Assembly: GCA_050943335.1 (NCBI GenBank)
Contig: JBMNOZ010000015.1
Location: 1-54,618, forward strand
Direction of reading: 5' to 3'
Length of the DNA stretch: 54,618 nt
Origin: JBMNOZ01 sp050943335
Lineage (GTDB): Bacteria; Bacillota; Desulfitobacteriia; Desulfitobacteriales; Syntrophobotulaceae
Below the pieces are notes generated by a model. That model ran no database searches and was not told the DNA's origin. It saw only the letters and a list, made by a program, of their open reading frames with translations. The position numbers and the translations under genes were made by a program. Shown here piece after piece: positions 8,094 through 16,414 of this stretch (its first letter is position 1; each line of letters opens with the position of its first letter).

Positions 8094-9059
8094 TTAAAAA
8101 AGAAACAATAATAATGTTTTTAGTCCCGTTCCAACTATCAATCCTAAAAAAGCAGTCCGAAAAACAAGTTTATTTGTTCTAGGGATATCATTAATCTCGG
8201 GTTTTCTAAGGTGATCTCCAACCAAAGGTTTGGAGACGAGTCGACCGGAATAAAAGCTATCTCCCCCCAATTGAATGTTTAACGCTCCAGCACAAACCGC
8301 TTCAGGATGAGCGGAATTGGGGCTGGCATGATTGTTACGATCTCGGCGATAGATCTTTAAAGCCCCTTTAAAGTCCCAACCGCTTAAGAATACAGTAAAG
8401 AGCATTAAATAGGCTGTGATTCGAGCCGGAATATAATTCGCAAAATCATCCAGTTTAGCAGCGAAACGACCAAAATACAAATACTTTTCATTTCGGTAGC
8501 CAATCATGGAGTCCAAGGTATTGATAGCCTTATAGGCAAAACCTAAAGGTGCGCCGCCGAATAAAATATAAAATAAAGGGGCAATTATTCCGTCAACCGA
8601 GTTTTCAGCTACCGTTTCCACTGCTCCTTTAATCACTTGACTCTCATTTAGGTTTTCCGTATCCCGCCCCACTATAAAGGAAAGGGATTCACGGGCGGCT
8701 TCTAAATCACTTTTTTTTAAGTGATAATAGACCTTCATACTTTCCTCTTTCAAGGATTTAACTGCCAGAATCTGATAGCACATCACCCCTTCAAGAACCA
8801 GAGACAGATAAGGGTGAAAATAGTAAGCCCCTTTCAGGATGACTAAGGGAAGGATAAAGGCAGTCCCAATTACCGCCAAACTTAATAATAAACCCCCTAA
8901 GTATTGGCGAAGAGGATTTTTCAAATTTAGTCTTTCCTTTAAATATTCCCCACCAGCAATCATTTTCCCCATTCCCCGAACAGGGTGGGGAAGCCGCGGG
9001 GGATCCCCTAACAGAAGGTCAAGTATATATCCTATTATTAAAGCTAAAGATGTACTCAT
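8094..9059 (-). CDS. cbiB: Adenosylcobinamide-phosphate synthase
   Basis: An integral membrane amide ligase that joins adenosylcobyric acid to aminopropanol phosphate, the product pathway of the next gene, cobD. The 321 residues include the family opening GYILDLLLGDPPRLPHPVRGMG, the central ENSVDGIIAPLFY and the conserved PNSAHPEAVCAGALNIQLGG, with about five hydrophobic segments. AGGATAAACTA precedes the ATG. It sits between the phosphatase and decarboxylase genes, with gaps of 9 and 16 bases, so it is part of the riboswitch-controlled operon. Confidence 0.92.
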   Translation of the reverse strand: MSTSLALIIGYILDLLLGDPPRLPHPVRGMGKMIAGGEYLKERLNLKNPLRQYLGGLLLSLAVIGTAFILPLVILKGAYYFHPYLSLVLEGVMCYQILAVKSLKEESMKVYYHLKKSDLEAARESLSFIVGRDTENLNESQVIKGAVETVAENSVDGIIAPLFYILFGGAPLGFAYKAINTLDSMIGYRNEKYLYFGRFAAKLDDFANYIPARITAYLMLFTVFLSGWDFKGALKIYRRDRNNHASPNSAHPEAVCAGALNIQLGGDSFYSGRLVSKPLVGDHLRKPEINDIPRTNKLVFRTAFLGLIVGTGLKTLLLFLF

Positions 9060-9068
9060 TAGTTTATC

Positions 9069-9674
9069 CTATAGTTTAACTATTTTTTTAAACTTCTTTT
9101 TTTTCTGCCACAGTTCCGGCTCCAGGGTGCAACGATAACCCCCACAATTTTCAACCTGCCAGGAGAAAAAATCAGTTTCGTTTATGGAGTATCTTTCTAA
9201 AATAAATCTTATAATACCACCGTGAACAATAAAGACACTAGTTTTAATCTGCCGCGCTTTTATTTTTTCTACTGCCTTTTCAAAACCTTTTTCGCACCGG
9301 GCCTTAAAATCCTTAAATTTCTCCCCTGCGGGGAAATCTCCCTTTCCCCCTCTAGTTAGCCAATCCCGATACTCTTTTCTGTTTTTTAGCTCTTCATAAT
9401 TCTTATTTTCAAATAGTCCAAAATCACATTCCGTAAGTTCCGGAATAATCTCAAATTCCACCTGGGGATAAAGGATTTCCCTGGTTTGAAGGCATCTTAA
9501 TTTGGGACTTGTAAAAACATAATCAGGAGCAGGGTAAAATCCCTTAGCTTTAAGAATTTTTAATCGTTCTCTCCCCAGCTCACATAAGGCTTCATCAGTA
9601 ACCCCTAGATAGGCTCTTCTTAAATTAGCTTTTGTTTGAGCATGTCTTATTAAATAAATATTATATTCCTGCAT
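9069..9674 (-). CDS. cobC: Histidine phosphatase, probable alpha-ribazole phosphatase
   Basis: A 201-residue phosphoglycerate-mutase-like phosphatase. The catalytic motif is LIRHAQTKAN (His10), with the second arginine and acid region TECDFGLFENK and the second histidine in VHGGIIRF. In this setting it should remove the 5'-phosphate of alpha-ribazole phosphate or of cobalamin phosphate. The lysine-rich C-terminus is unusual but short. Family members have many substrates; the call rests on the operon. Confidence 0.82.
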   Translation of the reverse strand: MQEYNIYLIRHAQTKANLRRAYLGVTDEALCELGRERLKILKAKGFYPAPDYVFTSPKLRCLQTREILYPQVEFEIIPELTECDFGLFENKNYEELKNRKEYRDWLTRGGKGDFPAGEKFKDFKARCEKGFEKAVEKIKARQIKTSVFIVHGGIIRFILERYSINETDFFSWQVENCGGYRCTLEPELWQKKKKFKKIVKL

Positions 9675-9680
9675 TTTAAG

Positions 9681-10064
9681 CTATCCTTTTAAAAGCTGGG
9701 GTATAGAGCAATAGATACGGTACACTTTCTCCGCTTCTTGAGCAAGTTGGCATTGGATACGGCCTAACTGTTCCTGAAATATCCGTTCTTTTTTTTCCAT
9801 GGGGATCACCCCAGTGCCCAACTCATCGCAAATTAAAGCTAAGGGAGGCTTTTTATTAATTCCAGTTCTTATAAACTCCTCAGCGTCTATATTGGCTTCC
9901 AAAAGTCTGTACACCAAAAGGTGCAGCTTGTTTAAGACCGGCTTGCTAAAGGCTTGCTCCAGAACACAACTTCCTCCATCAATAATACTTTCTTCTCCAA
10001 CCCTGAGAAGTTCTTTAGCAAACTGAAGCTTACCCTGACCTCGACCCCCGATAATAAAGATCAT
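9681..10064 (-). CDS. Short CobU-like protein (partial adenosylcobinamide kinase domain)
   Basis: A 127-residue protein matching two separated parts of CobU. At residues 6-12 there is a P-loop-like GGRGQGK. At 80-88 DELGTGVIP corresponds to the conserved NEVG-G-VP motif, followed by the terminal helix and a CSIPQLLK end. The middle of CobU, including the guanylylated histidine, is absent. Its start overlaps the cobS stop by four bases, so it is translationally coupled. The full-length CobU-like protein two genes upstream lacks the NEVG motif that this one keeps, so the two may work together. Function is inferred. Confidence 0.65.
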   Translation of the reverse strand: MIFIIGGRGQGKLQFAKELLRVGEESIIDGGSCVLEQAFSKPVLNKLHLLVYRLLEANIDAEEFIRTGINKKPPLALICDELGTGVIPMEKKERIFQEQLGRIQCQLAQEAEKVYRIYCSIPQLLKG

Positions 10065-10834
10065 GTTATCAAGCCTCCAATCACCGCTCCTAAGACAAGA
10101 ATCAAGGTTTCACAAACCACAAGGTAAAAACCAGTTAAATCTCCCGTCAACCCACCGAAATGTTTTTTACTTAACCGATAAAACCAAAGATAAGAGATCA
10201 GAAGCGCCAAAATAATAACCGTTGCCGGTAAAACCGCAATATAAAACAGGACTGTAAAACAAAGCAAAAGATAACAGACCAAAACAATTTTAATGATTCT
10301 TTGAGAGGCCTGATTCCTAAAAGTATAGCCTAACCCTTCTTTTTTAGCGGCGGGAAAAGATACTAAGGCCAGGGCCCCCAAAGATCTAGATATAATGAAG
10401 GAAATTAATACCATCCCTAGACAGTGGGGTTTTAAAAACAACTGATGCCAGGCTCCGAATTGCAAAAGCAAAAGAGCGATTGTATAAACAACTGCAAAAG
10501 CACCCAGATGGACATCCTTCAGAATTTTAAGTTTTTGTTCCCGCTCCTGGCGGGAGCATAGAGCATCTACAGTATCACAGTACCCATCTAAATGAAGTCC
10601 CCCGGTGAAAACGATCACCGAAAAAACGGCAGCGGCCGAAAAAAATACCGAGCTTAAATTCCAAAAAGTAAAAAAAATATATAAAAGATAAAGTAGAGCA
10701 GCGATCACTACCCCCACACCGGGGAAAAACAAAAGCGAAAATCTCATGTTTTTCTCATCCCAAGGTATTTGGGGCATAGGAAGTCTCGAAAACATTGAAA
10801 AAGCTATTAAAAAAGAGTGGAGAAAGGTTTTCAT
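10061..10834 (-). CDS. cobS: Adenosylcobinamide-GDP ribazoletransferase (cobalamin 5'-phosphate synthase)
   Basis: A 257-residue polytopic membrane enzyme that joins adenosylcobinamide-GDP with alpha-ribazole (phosphate) to form cobalamin (phosphate). It has the family start LIAFSMFSRLPMP, the active-site stretch GGLHLDGYCDTVDAL, GAFAVVY and the late GGLTGDLTGFY. AGGAAAGG lies about nine bases before the ATG at 10834. That places its first 80 bases inside the end of the upstream cobU frame, an unusually long overlap for this operon. Confidence 0.92.
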   Translation of the reverse strand: MKTFLHSFLIAFSMFSRLPMPQIPWDEKNMRFSLLFFPGVGVVIAALLYLLYIFFTFWNLSSVFFSAAAVFSVIVFTGGLHLDGYCDTVDALCSRQEREQKLKILKDVHLGAFAVVYTIALLLLQFGAWHQLFLKPHCLGMVLISFIISRSLGALALVSFPAAKKEGLGYTFRNQASQRIIKIVLVCYLLLCFTVLFYIAVLPATVIILALLISYLWFYRLSKKHFGGLTGDLTGFYLVVCETLILVLGAVIGGLIT

Positions 10835-11369
10835 CTATTTTTTCCTTTCCTTTATGAATAATCGGTATGGAGCATACTATCTCAAGAACAACATCCGCCC
10901 CTGTGGCCAATTCCGTATTCGCCAAATTTAAGGCTTCAATATATTCCTCGGTAAACTCATCATAAGGGGCAAAGCCACCCAGTAACACCGTAGAAACGAC
11001 TATCAAGTTGGAAACCTCAGAGCTAAGCTTCTTTATAAAACTAGTCGCTACTTTAACTGCTTCCAAACCCTTCCTACCGGCCAAAAACATCTCATTAGCA
11101 ATCAGATTCGAAAGGCATTCTAAAAGCACGGTATCGTAAAGAGCAAGCTTCCCGCCCTGTTCTTTTAAATCGTAAGGGATCTCTAAAGTTTCAAAGCCCT
11201 TACCCGCTCGCATTTTTTTATGTTTTTCAATCCGCTGGAGGGTCTCTTCGTCCGCCTCCGGGTTCATTGTTGCCCAATAAGCCATTTTTCCCTTGTTTAA
11301 GAAACAAGATATTTCCTCTGCCCATTGAGATTTCCCGCTGGCTGCTCCCCCGGTAACTAGAACTAGCAA
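10755..11369 (-). CDS. cobU: CobU-like adenosylcobinamide kinase/guanylyltransferase, diverged C-terminal half
   Basis: A 204-residue protein with the CobU P-loop GGAASGKS (residues 7-14), the nucleotide-handling RIEKHKKMR with the guanylylation histidine (His50), and ECLSNLIANE. Canonical CobU next has a VSNEVG-GIVP motif; here the place reads VVSTVLLGGFAP, so that motif is lost. About 30 residues after the normal end (CSIPIIHK) overlap the start of cobS. The start is a TTG with GGAG close upstream. It should phosphorylate adenosylcobinamide and transfer GMP, possibly with the short CobU-like protein of the same operon supplying the missing part. Confidence 0.82.
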   Translation of the reverse strand: MLVLVTGGAASGKSQWAEEISCFLNKGKMAYWATMNPEADEETLQRIEKHKKMRAGKGFETLEIPYDLKEQGGKLALYDTVLLECLSNLIANEMFLAGRKGLEAVKVATSFIKKLSSEVSNLIVVSTVLLGGFAPYDEFTEEYIEALNLANTELATGADVVLEIVCSIPIIHKGKEKIDENLSPLFFNSFFNVFETSYAPNTLG

Positions 11370-11384
11370 GGATCTCCACCCTTT

Positions 11385-12476
11385 TTAAAATTCAAATTTT
11401 GAAAACTGGGCCTGGTATTGTTCATCTATTTGGGCTTCACCAAAAGTTGCCATTTCTTCTGTTAAGGCACAGGCCATATCGAGAGCCATAAAAGTGAGCG
11501 GGCAACCACTCCCTTCTCCCAGCCTCATTTCCATCTCAAAAAAAGGTTTCATATTAATTACTTTCATTAGCTCCTTAAAACCGGGCTCGGCTGAAGCATG
11601 GGACTCCAAGATATAATCTCTTACCTTTTCATTGAGCTTGAGGGCCAGCATGGCAGCAGTAGCGCTGATAAAACCATCCATTACTACTGGCAGTTTATAA
11701 TAAGCTCCACCGATATACAACCCGACTAAAGCTCCGATATCAAAGCCACCCAATTTGGCCAACACATCGATCGGGTCTTCTAGGTTAGGTTTGTTAACAG
11801 CTATGGCCTGAGACACTATTTTTTTCTTTTTCTCAAACATTTCTTCTGACAGCCCAGCCCCTTTGCCAACGGTTTTGGAGGTAGGCAACCCGGAATAAGC
11901 GGTAAAAATTGCACTGCTCGTGGTGGTATTACCGATTCCCATCTCCCCGGTCCCGAGAACCTGATAACCTTTGTCCTTAGCTAGTTCAACCATCTCTATA
12001 CCCGTTAATACAGCCTGACAAGCTTCTTCATAAGTCATGGCCGGACCGTGAGCTATATTCCAAGTACCCCGGCGTATTTTTCGATCTATTATTGATTCCG
12101 ATTTAATATCGGCATCGATCCCCATGTCAACCACCAGGACATCAGCCTTCGCTTTCCTGGCTAGGACATTCACCCCGGTCCGGCCCTGAATGCAATTCAA
12201 AGCTAACATTAGGGTTACAGAAGGCGGGGCGCTAGCCACTCCTTCCGCTACTACCCCATTGTCAGAACAAAAGACGATTATACATTTTTTCATCAAATTG
12301 TTCCTGGTTTTTCCGGTGATAGCCGCCACTTTGGTAGCCAAAGTTTCTAATCTACCTAAACTCCCCGGTGGTTTAACTAAGCCGTCGATCTGTTTTTGCA
12401 CTTTAGCAGCTGTTTTGTAATCGCTTTCAGTAATAAGCTCAAGGTAGTTCTCCAATTTTGTTTTAGAATCTGTCAT
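11385..12476 (-). CDS. cobT: Nicotinate-nucleotide--dimethylbenzimidazole phosphoribosyltransferase
   Basis: First gene of the B12 assembly operon. It activates the lower-ligand base to alpha-ribazole 5'-phosphate. The 363-residue protein has the expected motifs: KPPGSLGRLE, the SDNGVVAEGVASAPPSVT block, LGTGEMGIGNTTTSSA, GKGAGL and the C-terminal SAEPGF region. I start at the ATG at 12476 with GGAG eight bases upstream. The open frame continues 64 codons further, but that part is the riboswitch and its terminator and should not be translated. Confidence 0.93.
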   Translation of the reverse strand: MTDSKTKLENYLELITESDYKTAAKVQKQIDGLVKPPGSLGRLETLATKVAAITGKTRNNLMKKCIIVFCSDNGVVAEGVASAPPSVTLMLALNCIQGRTGVNVLARKAKADVLVVDMGIDADIKSESIIDRKIRRGTWNIAHGPAMTYEEACQAVLTGIEMVELAKDKGYQVLGTGEMGIGNTTTSSAIFTAYSGLPTSKTVGKGAGLSEEMFEKKKKIVSQAIAVNKPNLEDPIDVLAKLGGFDIGALVGLYIGGAYYKLPVVMDGFISATAAMLALKLNEKVRDYILESHASAEPGFKELMKVINMKPFFEMEMRLGEGSGCPLTFMALDMACALTEEMATFGEAQIDEQYQAQFSKFEF

Positions 12477-12510
12477 TCTTACTTCTCCTACTCTAAAAGA
12501 TAAAGAAAAT

Positions 12511-12542
12511 AAAAAATCCCTTTCACCAAGCGGATAAAAGGA
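12511..12542 (-). terminator. Expression-platform terminator of the cobalamin riboswitch
   Basis: On the minus strand TCCTTTT (12542-12536) pairs with AAAGGGA (12523-12517), followed by TTTTTTATTTT. It lies between the aptamer and the cobT ribosome site, the right place for B12-dependent premature termination. The alternative antiterminator pairing was not worked out. Confidence 0.7.
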
Positions 12543-12604
12543 AACAAACCATGACATAAAAACGATTTGTATGTAACACCTTTCATGCTCCGTGAAAATA
12601 GTGT

Positions 12605-12762
12605 TTCTCAAACTTAGGCAGGTTTTCCGACTCGACTTCATAGCAAATTCAGCCTTCCCGTTTTCCACAGTGGCACCTTTGAATTCGCTCCATCTTACGG
12701 CGGCGGGACCGTGCAGGCTTTTAACCTGCTTCCCTCTTCGTGCTTATTAGCAACCTAAGCTT
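12605..12762 (-). ncRNA. Cobalamin (B12) riboswitch
   Basis: Minus-strand RNA leader of the cobT operon. The B12 box reads GAGTCGGAAAACCTGCC (about 12616-12632), and the upstream core carries GGGAAGCAGG, ACGGTCCCGCCGCCGTAAG and GCCACTG. The ends pair as CTTAGG with CCTAAG to close P1. A promoter ends a few bases upstream and a terminator hairpin follows before cobT. B12 binding should therefore switch the operon off by termination; that direction is inferred from known members of the class. Confidence 0.93.
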
Positions 12763-12766
12763 ATTA

Positions 12767-12795
12767 ATTTTATCATAGTCAAAGAAAATTGTCAG
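12767..12795 (-). promoter_or_regulatory. Promoter of the B12 operon
   Basis: On the minus strand CTGACA (12795-12790), a 17-base spacer and TAAAAT (12772-12767). Five of six bases match in both hexamers. Transcription would start at the 5' edge of the riboswitch. Confidence 0.75.
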
Positions 12796-12812
12796 CCAAA
12801 ATAAAACCGTAA

Positions 12813-12837
12813 GTTTAGGGGTAAAGGATTCCTAAAC
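12813..12837 (-). terminator. Weak terminator-like hairpin after uppP
   Basis: GTTTAGG pairs with CCTAAAC across an 11-nt loop, directly past the uppP stop. On the minus strand it is followed by a TTACGGTTTTATTTT stretch rather than a clean T-run, so read-through towards the B12 leader is possible. Confidence 0.4.
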
Positions 12838-12844
12838 CCTGTAA

Positions 12845-13687
12845 TTAAAATAACCCCCCAGCCCCGGCCAGCAAAATAACTATGGCAAATACCATCCGGT
12901 AAGCCGCAAAAATTCTCATGGGCCGTCTCTTAAGATAATTTATAAATTTGTTGATTACAATAACGGCCACTATAAAGGAGACCACAAAACCTACTGCCAA
13001 AGCCAAAAGTTCCTGGGGAGCCAGGATGAACAAACCCCCGATTTTAATTATTTTTAAAACACTCATGCCAAACATTACCGGGATGGCGAGAAAAAAGGAG
13101 AATTCGGTAGCTGCAACAGTGGACAAGCCCGACACCCACCCTCCAATAATGGTGGCCGCCGATCTGGACATCCCGGGAATTATCGCTAAGCATTGAAAGA
13201 GTCCGATCTTCAAAGCCTGCTTGGCACTTACATTTAAGTCCGGCGTTCTTAAATTGCTGCGAAATCTCTTCTCCGCGTAAATCATGGCTACCCCACCTAA
13301 AAATAGAGTTATAGCCACTGGAAGAGGAGAAAATAAGTATTGCTCTGCTAAATCATCAAAGAGAACACCCAAAACCCCGCCCGGGATACAAGCTATAAAA
13401 ATCATAAGCCAAAATTTAAAACCCGATTTTTCATACCCCACTTTATGAGGGAAAAAATTTACAAGAGTATTTTTTATTCTTTGCCAATAGAGAACTATGA
13501 CAGCTAGTATTGCCCCTAGTTGAATAACATAGGTGTACATCTCCACATAATGAGCGCTCAAACTTTCAAATTTAATTAAGTTCTGAACAACTATCAGATG
13601 CCCGGTGGAGGACACCGGTAGAAATTCAGTGATCCCTTCTACAATTCCTAGAATTGCTGATTTTATAACAAAAAGTAAAGTAAACAT
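12845..13687 (-). CDS. uppP: Undecaprenyl-diphosphatase
   Basis: A membrane phosphatase that recycles the lipid carrier of cell-wall synthesis; also known as BacA because it raises bacitracin resistance. The 280 residues contain both catalytic signatures, EGITEFLPVSSTGHLIV near the N-terminus and PGMSRSAATIIGGW in the second half, plus about eight hydrophobic segments. GGAG lies eight bases before the ATG. It starts 17 bases after folD and is the last gene of the operon that begins with the busR-like regulator. It fits functionally with alr in the same operon. Confidence 0.93.
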   Translation of the reverse strand: MFTLLFVIKSAILGIVEGITEFLPVSSTGHLIVVQNLIKFESLSAHYVEMYTYVIQLGAILAVIVLYWQRIKNTLVNFFPHKVGYEKSGFKFWLMIFIACIPGGVLGVLFDDLAEQYLFSPLPVAITLFLGGVAMIYAEKRFRSNLRTPDLNVSAKQALKIGLFQCLAIIPGMSRSAATIIGGWVSGLSTVAATEFSFFLAIPVMFGMSVLKIIKIGGLFILAPQELLALAVGFVVSFIVAVIVINKFINYLKRRPMRIFAAYRMVFAIVILLAGAGGLF

Positions 13688-13704
13688 ATAATCTCCTTTT
13701 TAGT

Positions 13705-14550
13705 CTAAAAGCCTCTGCAGGCTTGCACCACGTTCTTTAAGAGCATCAAAGTGGTTACTGGTCCCACTCCTCCGGGGACAGGAGTGAGAGCTTGAACCCG
13801 TCCCAACACAGCCTTTTGATCAACATCCCCGCTCAAAGTTCCTTCTTCAGTCTCGTTAATTCCCACATCTATGACAATGCTTTTTTCCGTAACATATTTT
13901 TCATTAAAAAATCCGGCTTTGCCAATTGCCGCGATAAGAATATCTGCCCTTTTACATAACTCAGGCAAGTTTTTAGATCGGGAATGACAGATCGTAACCG
14001 TGGCATTCTCCTCTAACAACATCATGCTCAAGGGCTTGCCCACAACCAGGCTCCGCCCTGCAACGACCACCTCAGCGCCTTGCAGGTTTATTTTATAGTG
14101 CTTTAAAATCTCCAAGACAGCAGCCGGAGTGCAGGGTTTAAGCCCTGAATTATCACCCATAAATATTTTTGTTAGATTCCGAGGATTGAGGCAGTCAACA
14201 TCCTTCTCGGGAGCAATGATTTCTTTGAGGGGATCTTCGTCCAGATGCGGGGGCAAAGGCCTAAAGATCATAATTCCATGGATTCCCCCGGTCGTATTGA
14301 ATTTCTGCAGATTATTGATCAAATCCTCATTCTCGATATTCTCAGCCAGGACCAAAGTTTCCGTCTCGATTCCTAACTCGCGACAGTTCTTAACTATGCT
14401 TTTTTCGTAATAAATATCATCGGGCTGGTTGCCTACCCTAATCATTCCGAGAGTTGGGATCTTACCCTTTGCTTTTAGTTCTGCGATTTCCCTTTTTAGA
14501 TTTTTCTTTAAAACCTCGTTAACCGGCTGGGCTTGTAATATAAGTGTCAT
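13705..14550 (-). CDS. folD: FolD-family methylene-THF dehydrogenase, cyclohydrolase residues lost
   Basis: A 281-residue FolD homologue. The NADP half is intact: GRSLVVGKPLS, TICHSRSKN, DVGIN and TPVPGGVGP. The folate half is not typical. Aligned without gaps to bifunctional FolD (RVG to the REL/EEV-G stretch), Tyr48 matches the conserved tyrosine, but the catalytic lysine four residues on is Ile52. The essential glutamine before PLP is replaced by Phe96 (IMIFRPLP). The later KDVD aspartate is kept. Lysine and glutamine are needed for cyclohydrolase in characterised FolD enzymes, so this one is probably dehydrogenase only, with the overlapping fchA gene providing the cyclohydrolase. Confidence 0.88.
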   Translation of the reverse strand: MTLILQAQPVNEVLKKNLKREIAELKAKGKIPTLGMIRVGNQPDDIYYEKSIVKNCRELGIETETLVLAENIENEDLINNLQKFNTTGGIHGIMIFRPLPPHLDEDPLKEIIAPEKDVDCLNPRNLTKIFMGDNSGLKPCTPAAVLEILKHYKINLQGAEVVVAGRSLVVGKPLSMMLLEENATVTICHSRSKNLPELCKRADILIAAIGKAGFFNEKYVTEKSIVIDVGINETEEGTLSGDVDQKAVLGRVQALTPVPGGVGPVTTLMLLKNVVQACRGF

Positions 14551-15185
14551 GTTAAATCCTCCCCGGTTATTTTTTTCTCGACCGTTTTATATACCCGTTC
14601 AGCCTTAACTGTAAACACCCTCACAAGATCCTCAAGTTCAGTTTCAATTTTAGTTCGTAATTCTTGATCTTTCATGATTTGGGTATTAATTAAAACATTG
14701 AGCTTCGCTCCCTCCAAGGCAGCTTTAAGAAAAGCCACACCAACCCCCACATCGCTTATAACCAGCAAACTGCCTTTTTCAGCCAGTTCTTCCTGTAATT
14801 CAATTGCCTGAGCACAACACCGCGCGATCTCTAAAGGTACCAAACTTGCTGGGACCAAAGCCTTTTGCAAGGTCTCTTCCTTCGCTTTAGCCTGTTCTTC
14901 CGTTTTTTGGGGCAAGCCGTAAGCCTTAGAAAGAGGGTAAAAAGCATTTGCGTCTTCTTGTACTAATTCCTGTAAACGATCTATTAGATTTTGGCCCTTC
15001 TTCATTATCTCGCAGACATCAGCCTCTACGTCTTGGTATTTCTTTTTTCCTACTGTCAGGTTGCCAACCATAAGCCCTAAAGCCATGCCAATAGCCCCTA
15101 CATAAGCTGAGGCTCCACCCCCGCCAGGTATCGGCTCTTTAGAGGCCAGAGCGGCTATAAATTCATTTGCCTTTAATTTCAACAT
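14547..15185 (-). CDS. fchA: Methenyl-THF cyclohydrolase / formimino-THF cyclodeaminase family
   Basis: A 212-residue all-helical protein of the FTCD C-terminal family. The signature PIPGGGGASAYVGAIGMALGLMVGNLT is at residues 18-44. In acetogens and purine or amino-acid fermenters FchA interconverts 5,10-methenyl-THF and 10-formyl-THF in the methyl branch of the Wood-Ljungdahl pathway. Its stop overlaps the folD start (ATGA type), which points to coupled translation and a shared step order. No formyl-THF synthetase gene is in the window. Confidence 0.85.
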   Translation of the reverse strand: MLKLKANEFIAALASKEPIPGGGGASAYVGAIGMALGLMVGNLTVGKKKYQDVEADVCEIMKKGQNLIDRLQELVQEDANAFYPLSKAYGLPQKTEEQAKAKEETLQKALVPASLVPLEIARCCAQAIELQEELAEKGSLLVISDVGVGVAFLKAALEGAKLNVLINTQIMKDQELRTKIETELEDLVRVFTVKAERVYKTVEKKITGEDLT

Positions 15186-15231
15186 TCTGTTTCTCCTTAC
15201 TGCAATTATGTTTTTAAATAATTATATTAAA

Positions 15232-16344
15232 TTAGTCTTTATATATTCTGGGCACTCTTTTAGACACCCCGCAAAGAATCTCATAATTTATAGTGCCCGC
15301 TAGGGCTGCCATTTGTTCAACGCTAATACATTCTTGGTGCTCCCGGCCAATAACGGTAGCCACGTCCCCGACTTGCACCCCATTTATTTCGGTAACATCG
15401 ACCATGGTTTGATCCATACATATATTACCGATAATTTTTGCTTTTTGACCTTTAATCAACACTTCCCCACCCTGGTTTAAGCTTCTTCTTAGTCCATCCG
15501 CATAACCTAAAGGCAAAGTAGCAACTTTTGTGGGGGAGCGGGCAATAAAAGAGCGTCCATAACCAACACTCTCTCCCTTTTTTATAACTTTCAAATGAGA
15601 AATCTTAGCCTTCCAAGACATAAGCGGTTTGAATTCGGGCTGATCGCCGGGATGCTCTAAACATTGTAGCCCATAGAGGATAATCCCGGGACGGCAAAGT
15701 TCATAATGACTTTCCGGCAGTTGTAATAAAGCCGCTGAGTTGGCGGCATGCCGAATCGGAATCTTAATCCCGGCGGCTTGAAGTTTAAGGTAAAGTTGAT
15801 CAAAGATTTGAAGTTGTTGGCGAGCATAACTTAAATCCCGACTATCAGCAGTTGCCAGGTGAGTATAGATACCTTCTAACTCTAAACCCGGGAGCCGGGA
15901 AATCTTTATAATATCCTCCCAAGCATTTTCCCGAAAGCCAATCCTCCCCATTCCTGTATCTACTTTTATATGAAGCCGAGCTTGTTTGTTAAGCTTCACA
16001 GCAGCCCTTGATAACGCTTCAGCCTGTTCAACCTGGAAAATTTCCGGAATAATATCTTTTTGGATCAGGATCTCCGAATACTCGGGCAGAGTAGGACCGA
16101 TAATCATTAACGTGATATCGGGAAAAATTTTTCGGAGATCTAGGGCTTCTTCCAAAAAGGCGACTCCAAATCTTTTAATCCCTTCCTGTTTTAAAGTACG
16201 GACAATTTCCACCGCTCCGTGCCCGTAAGCATCGGCTTTTACTACCGGCATAATCTCACTGGCAGTATGTTTCCTTATGATTTCTAAATTGTGTTTCAAA
16301 GCTTGCAAATCGATCTCGGCCCACACCGGTCGGAAATTTTCCAT
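15232..16344 (-). CDS. alr: Alanine racemase
   Basis: Makes D-alanine for peptidoglycan. The 370-residue PLP enzyme shows the PLP-lysine motif PVVKADAYGHGA (Lys36), the ring-stacking and phosphate region, and the second catalytic base in SVGYGRSF; ICMDQTMVDVT is the usual C-terminal block. Three ATG codons lie in a row. The third (16344) has the best spacing, seven bases from GGGGG. It lies in the operon with nnr and acpS, an order common in Bacillota. Confidence 0.92.
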   Translation of the reverse strand: MENFRPVWAEIDLQALKHNLEIIRKHTASEIMPVVKADAYGHGAVEIVRTLKQEGIKRFGVAFLEEALDLRKIFPDITLMIIGPTLPEYSEILIQKDIIPEIFQVEQAEALSRAAVKLNKQARLHIKVDTGMGRIGFRENAWEDIIKISRLPGLELEGIYTHLATADSRDLSYARQQLQIFDQLYLKLQAAGIKIPIRHAANSAALLQLPESHYELCRPGIILYGLQCLEHPGDQPEFKPLMSWKAKISHLKVIKKGESVGYGRSFIARSPTKVATLPLGYADGLRRSLNQGGEVLIKGQKAKIIGNICMDQTMVDVTEINGVQVGDVATVIGREHQECISVEQMAALAGTINYEILCGVSKRVPRIYKD

Positions 16345-16414
16345 CATCATTCCCCCAAATATACGGCAGCTATAAAAAGCATTTGTTTTCTAACAGATTA
16401 AAGATTGGGACATT

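Noticed and set aside
12477..12668. 64-codon N-terminal extension of cobT
   Set aside because: The extension is translated riboswitch and terminator sequence. A good ribosome site lies before the ATG at 12476, and family length fits that start.
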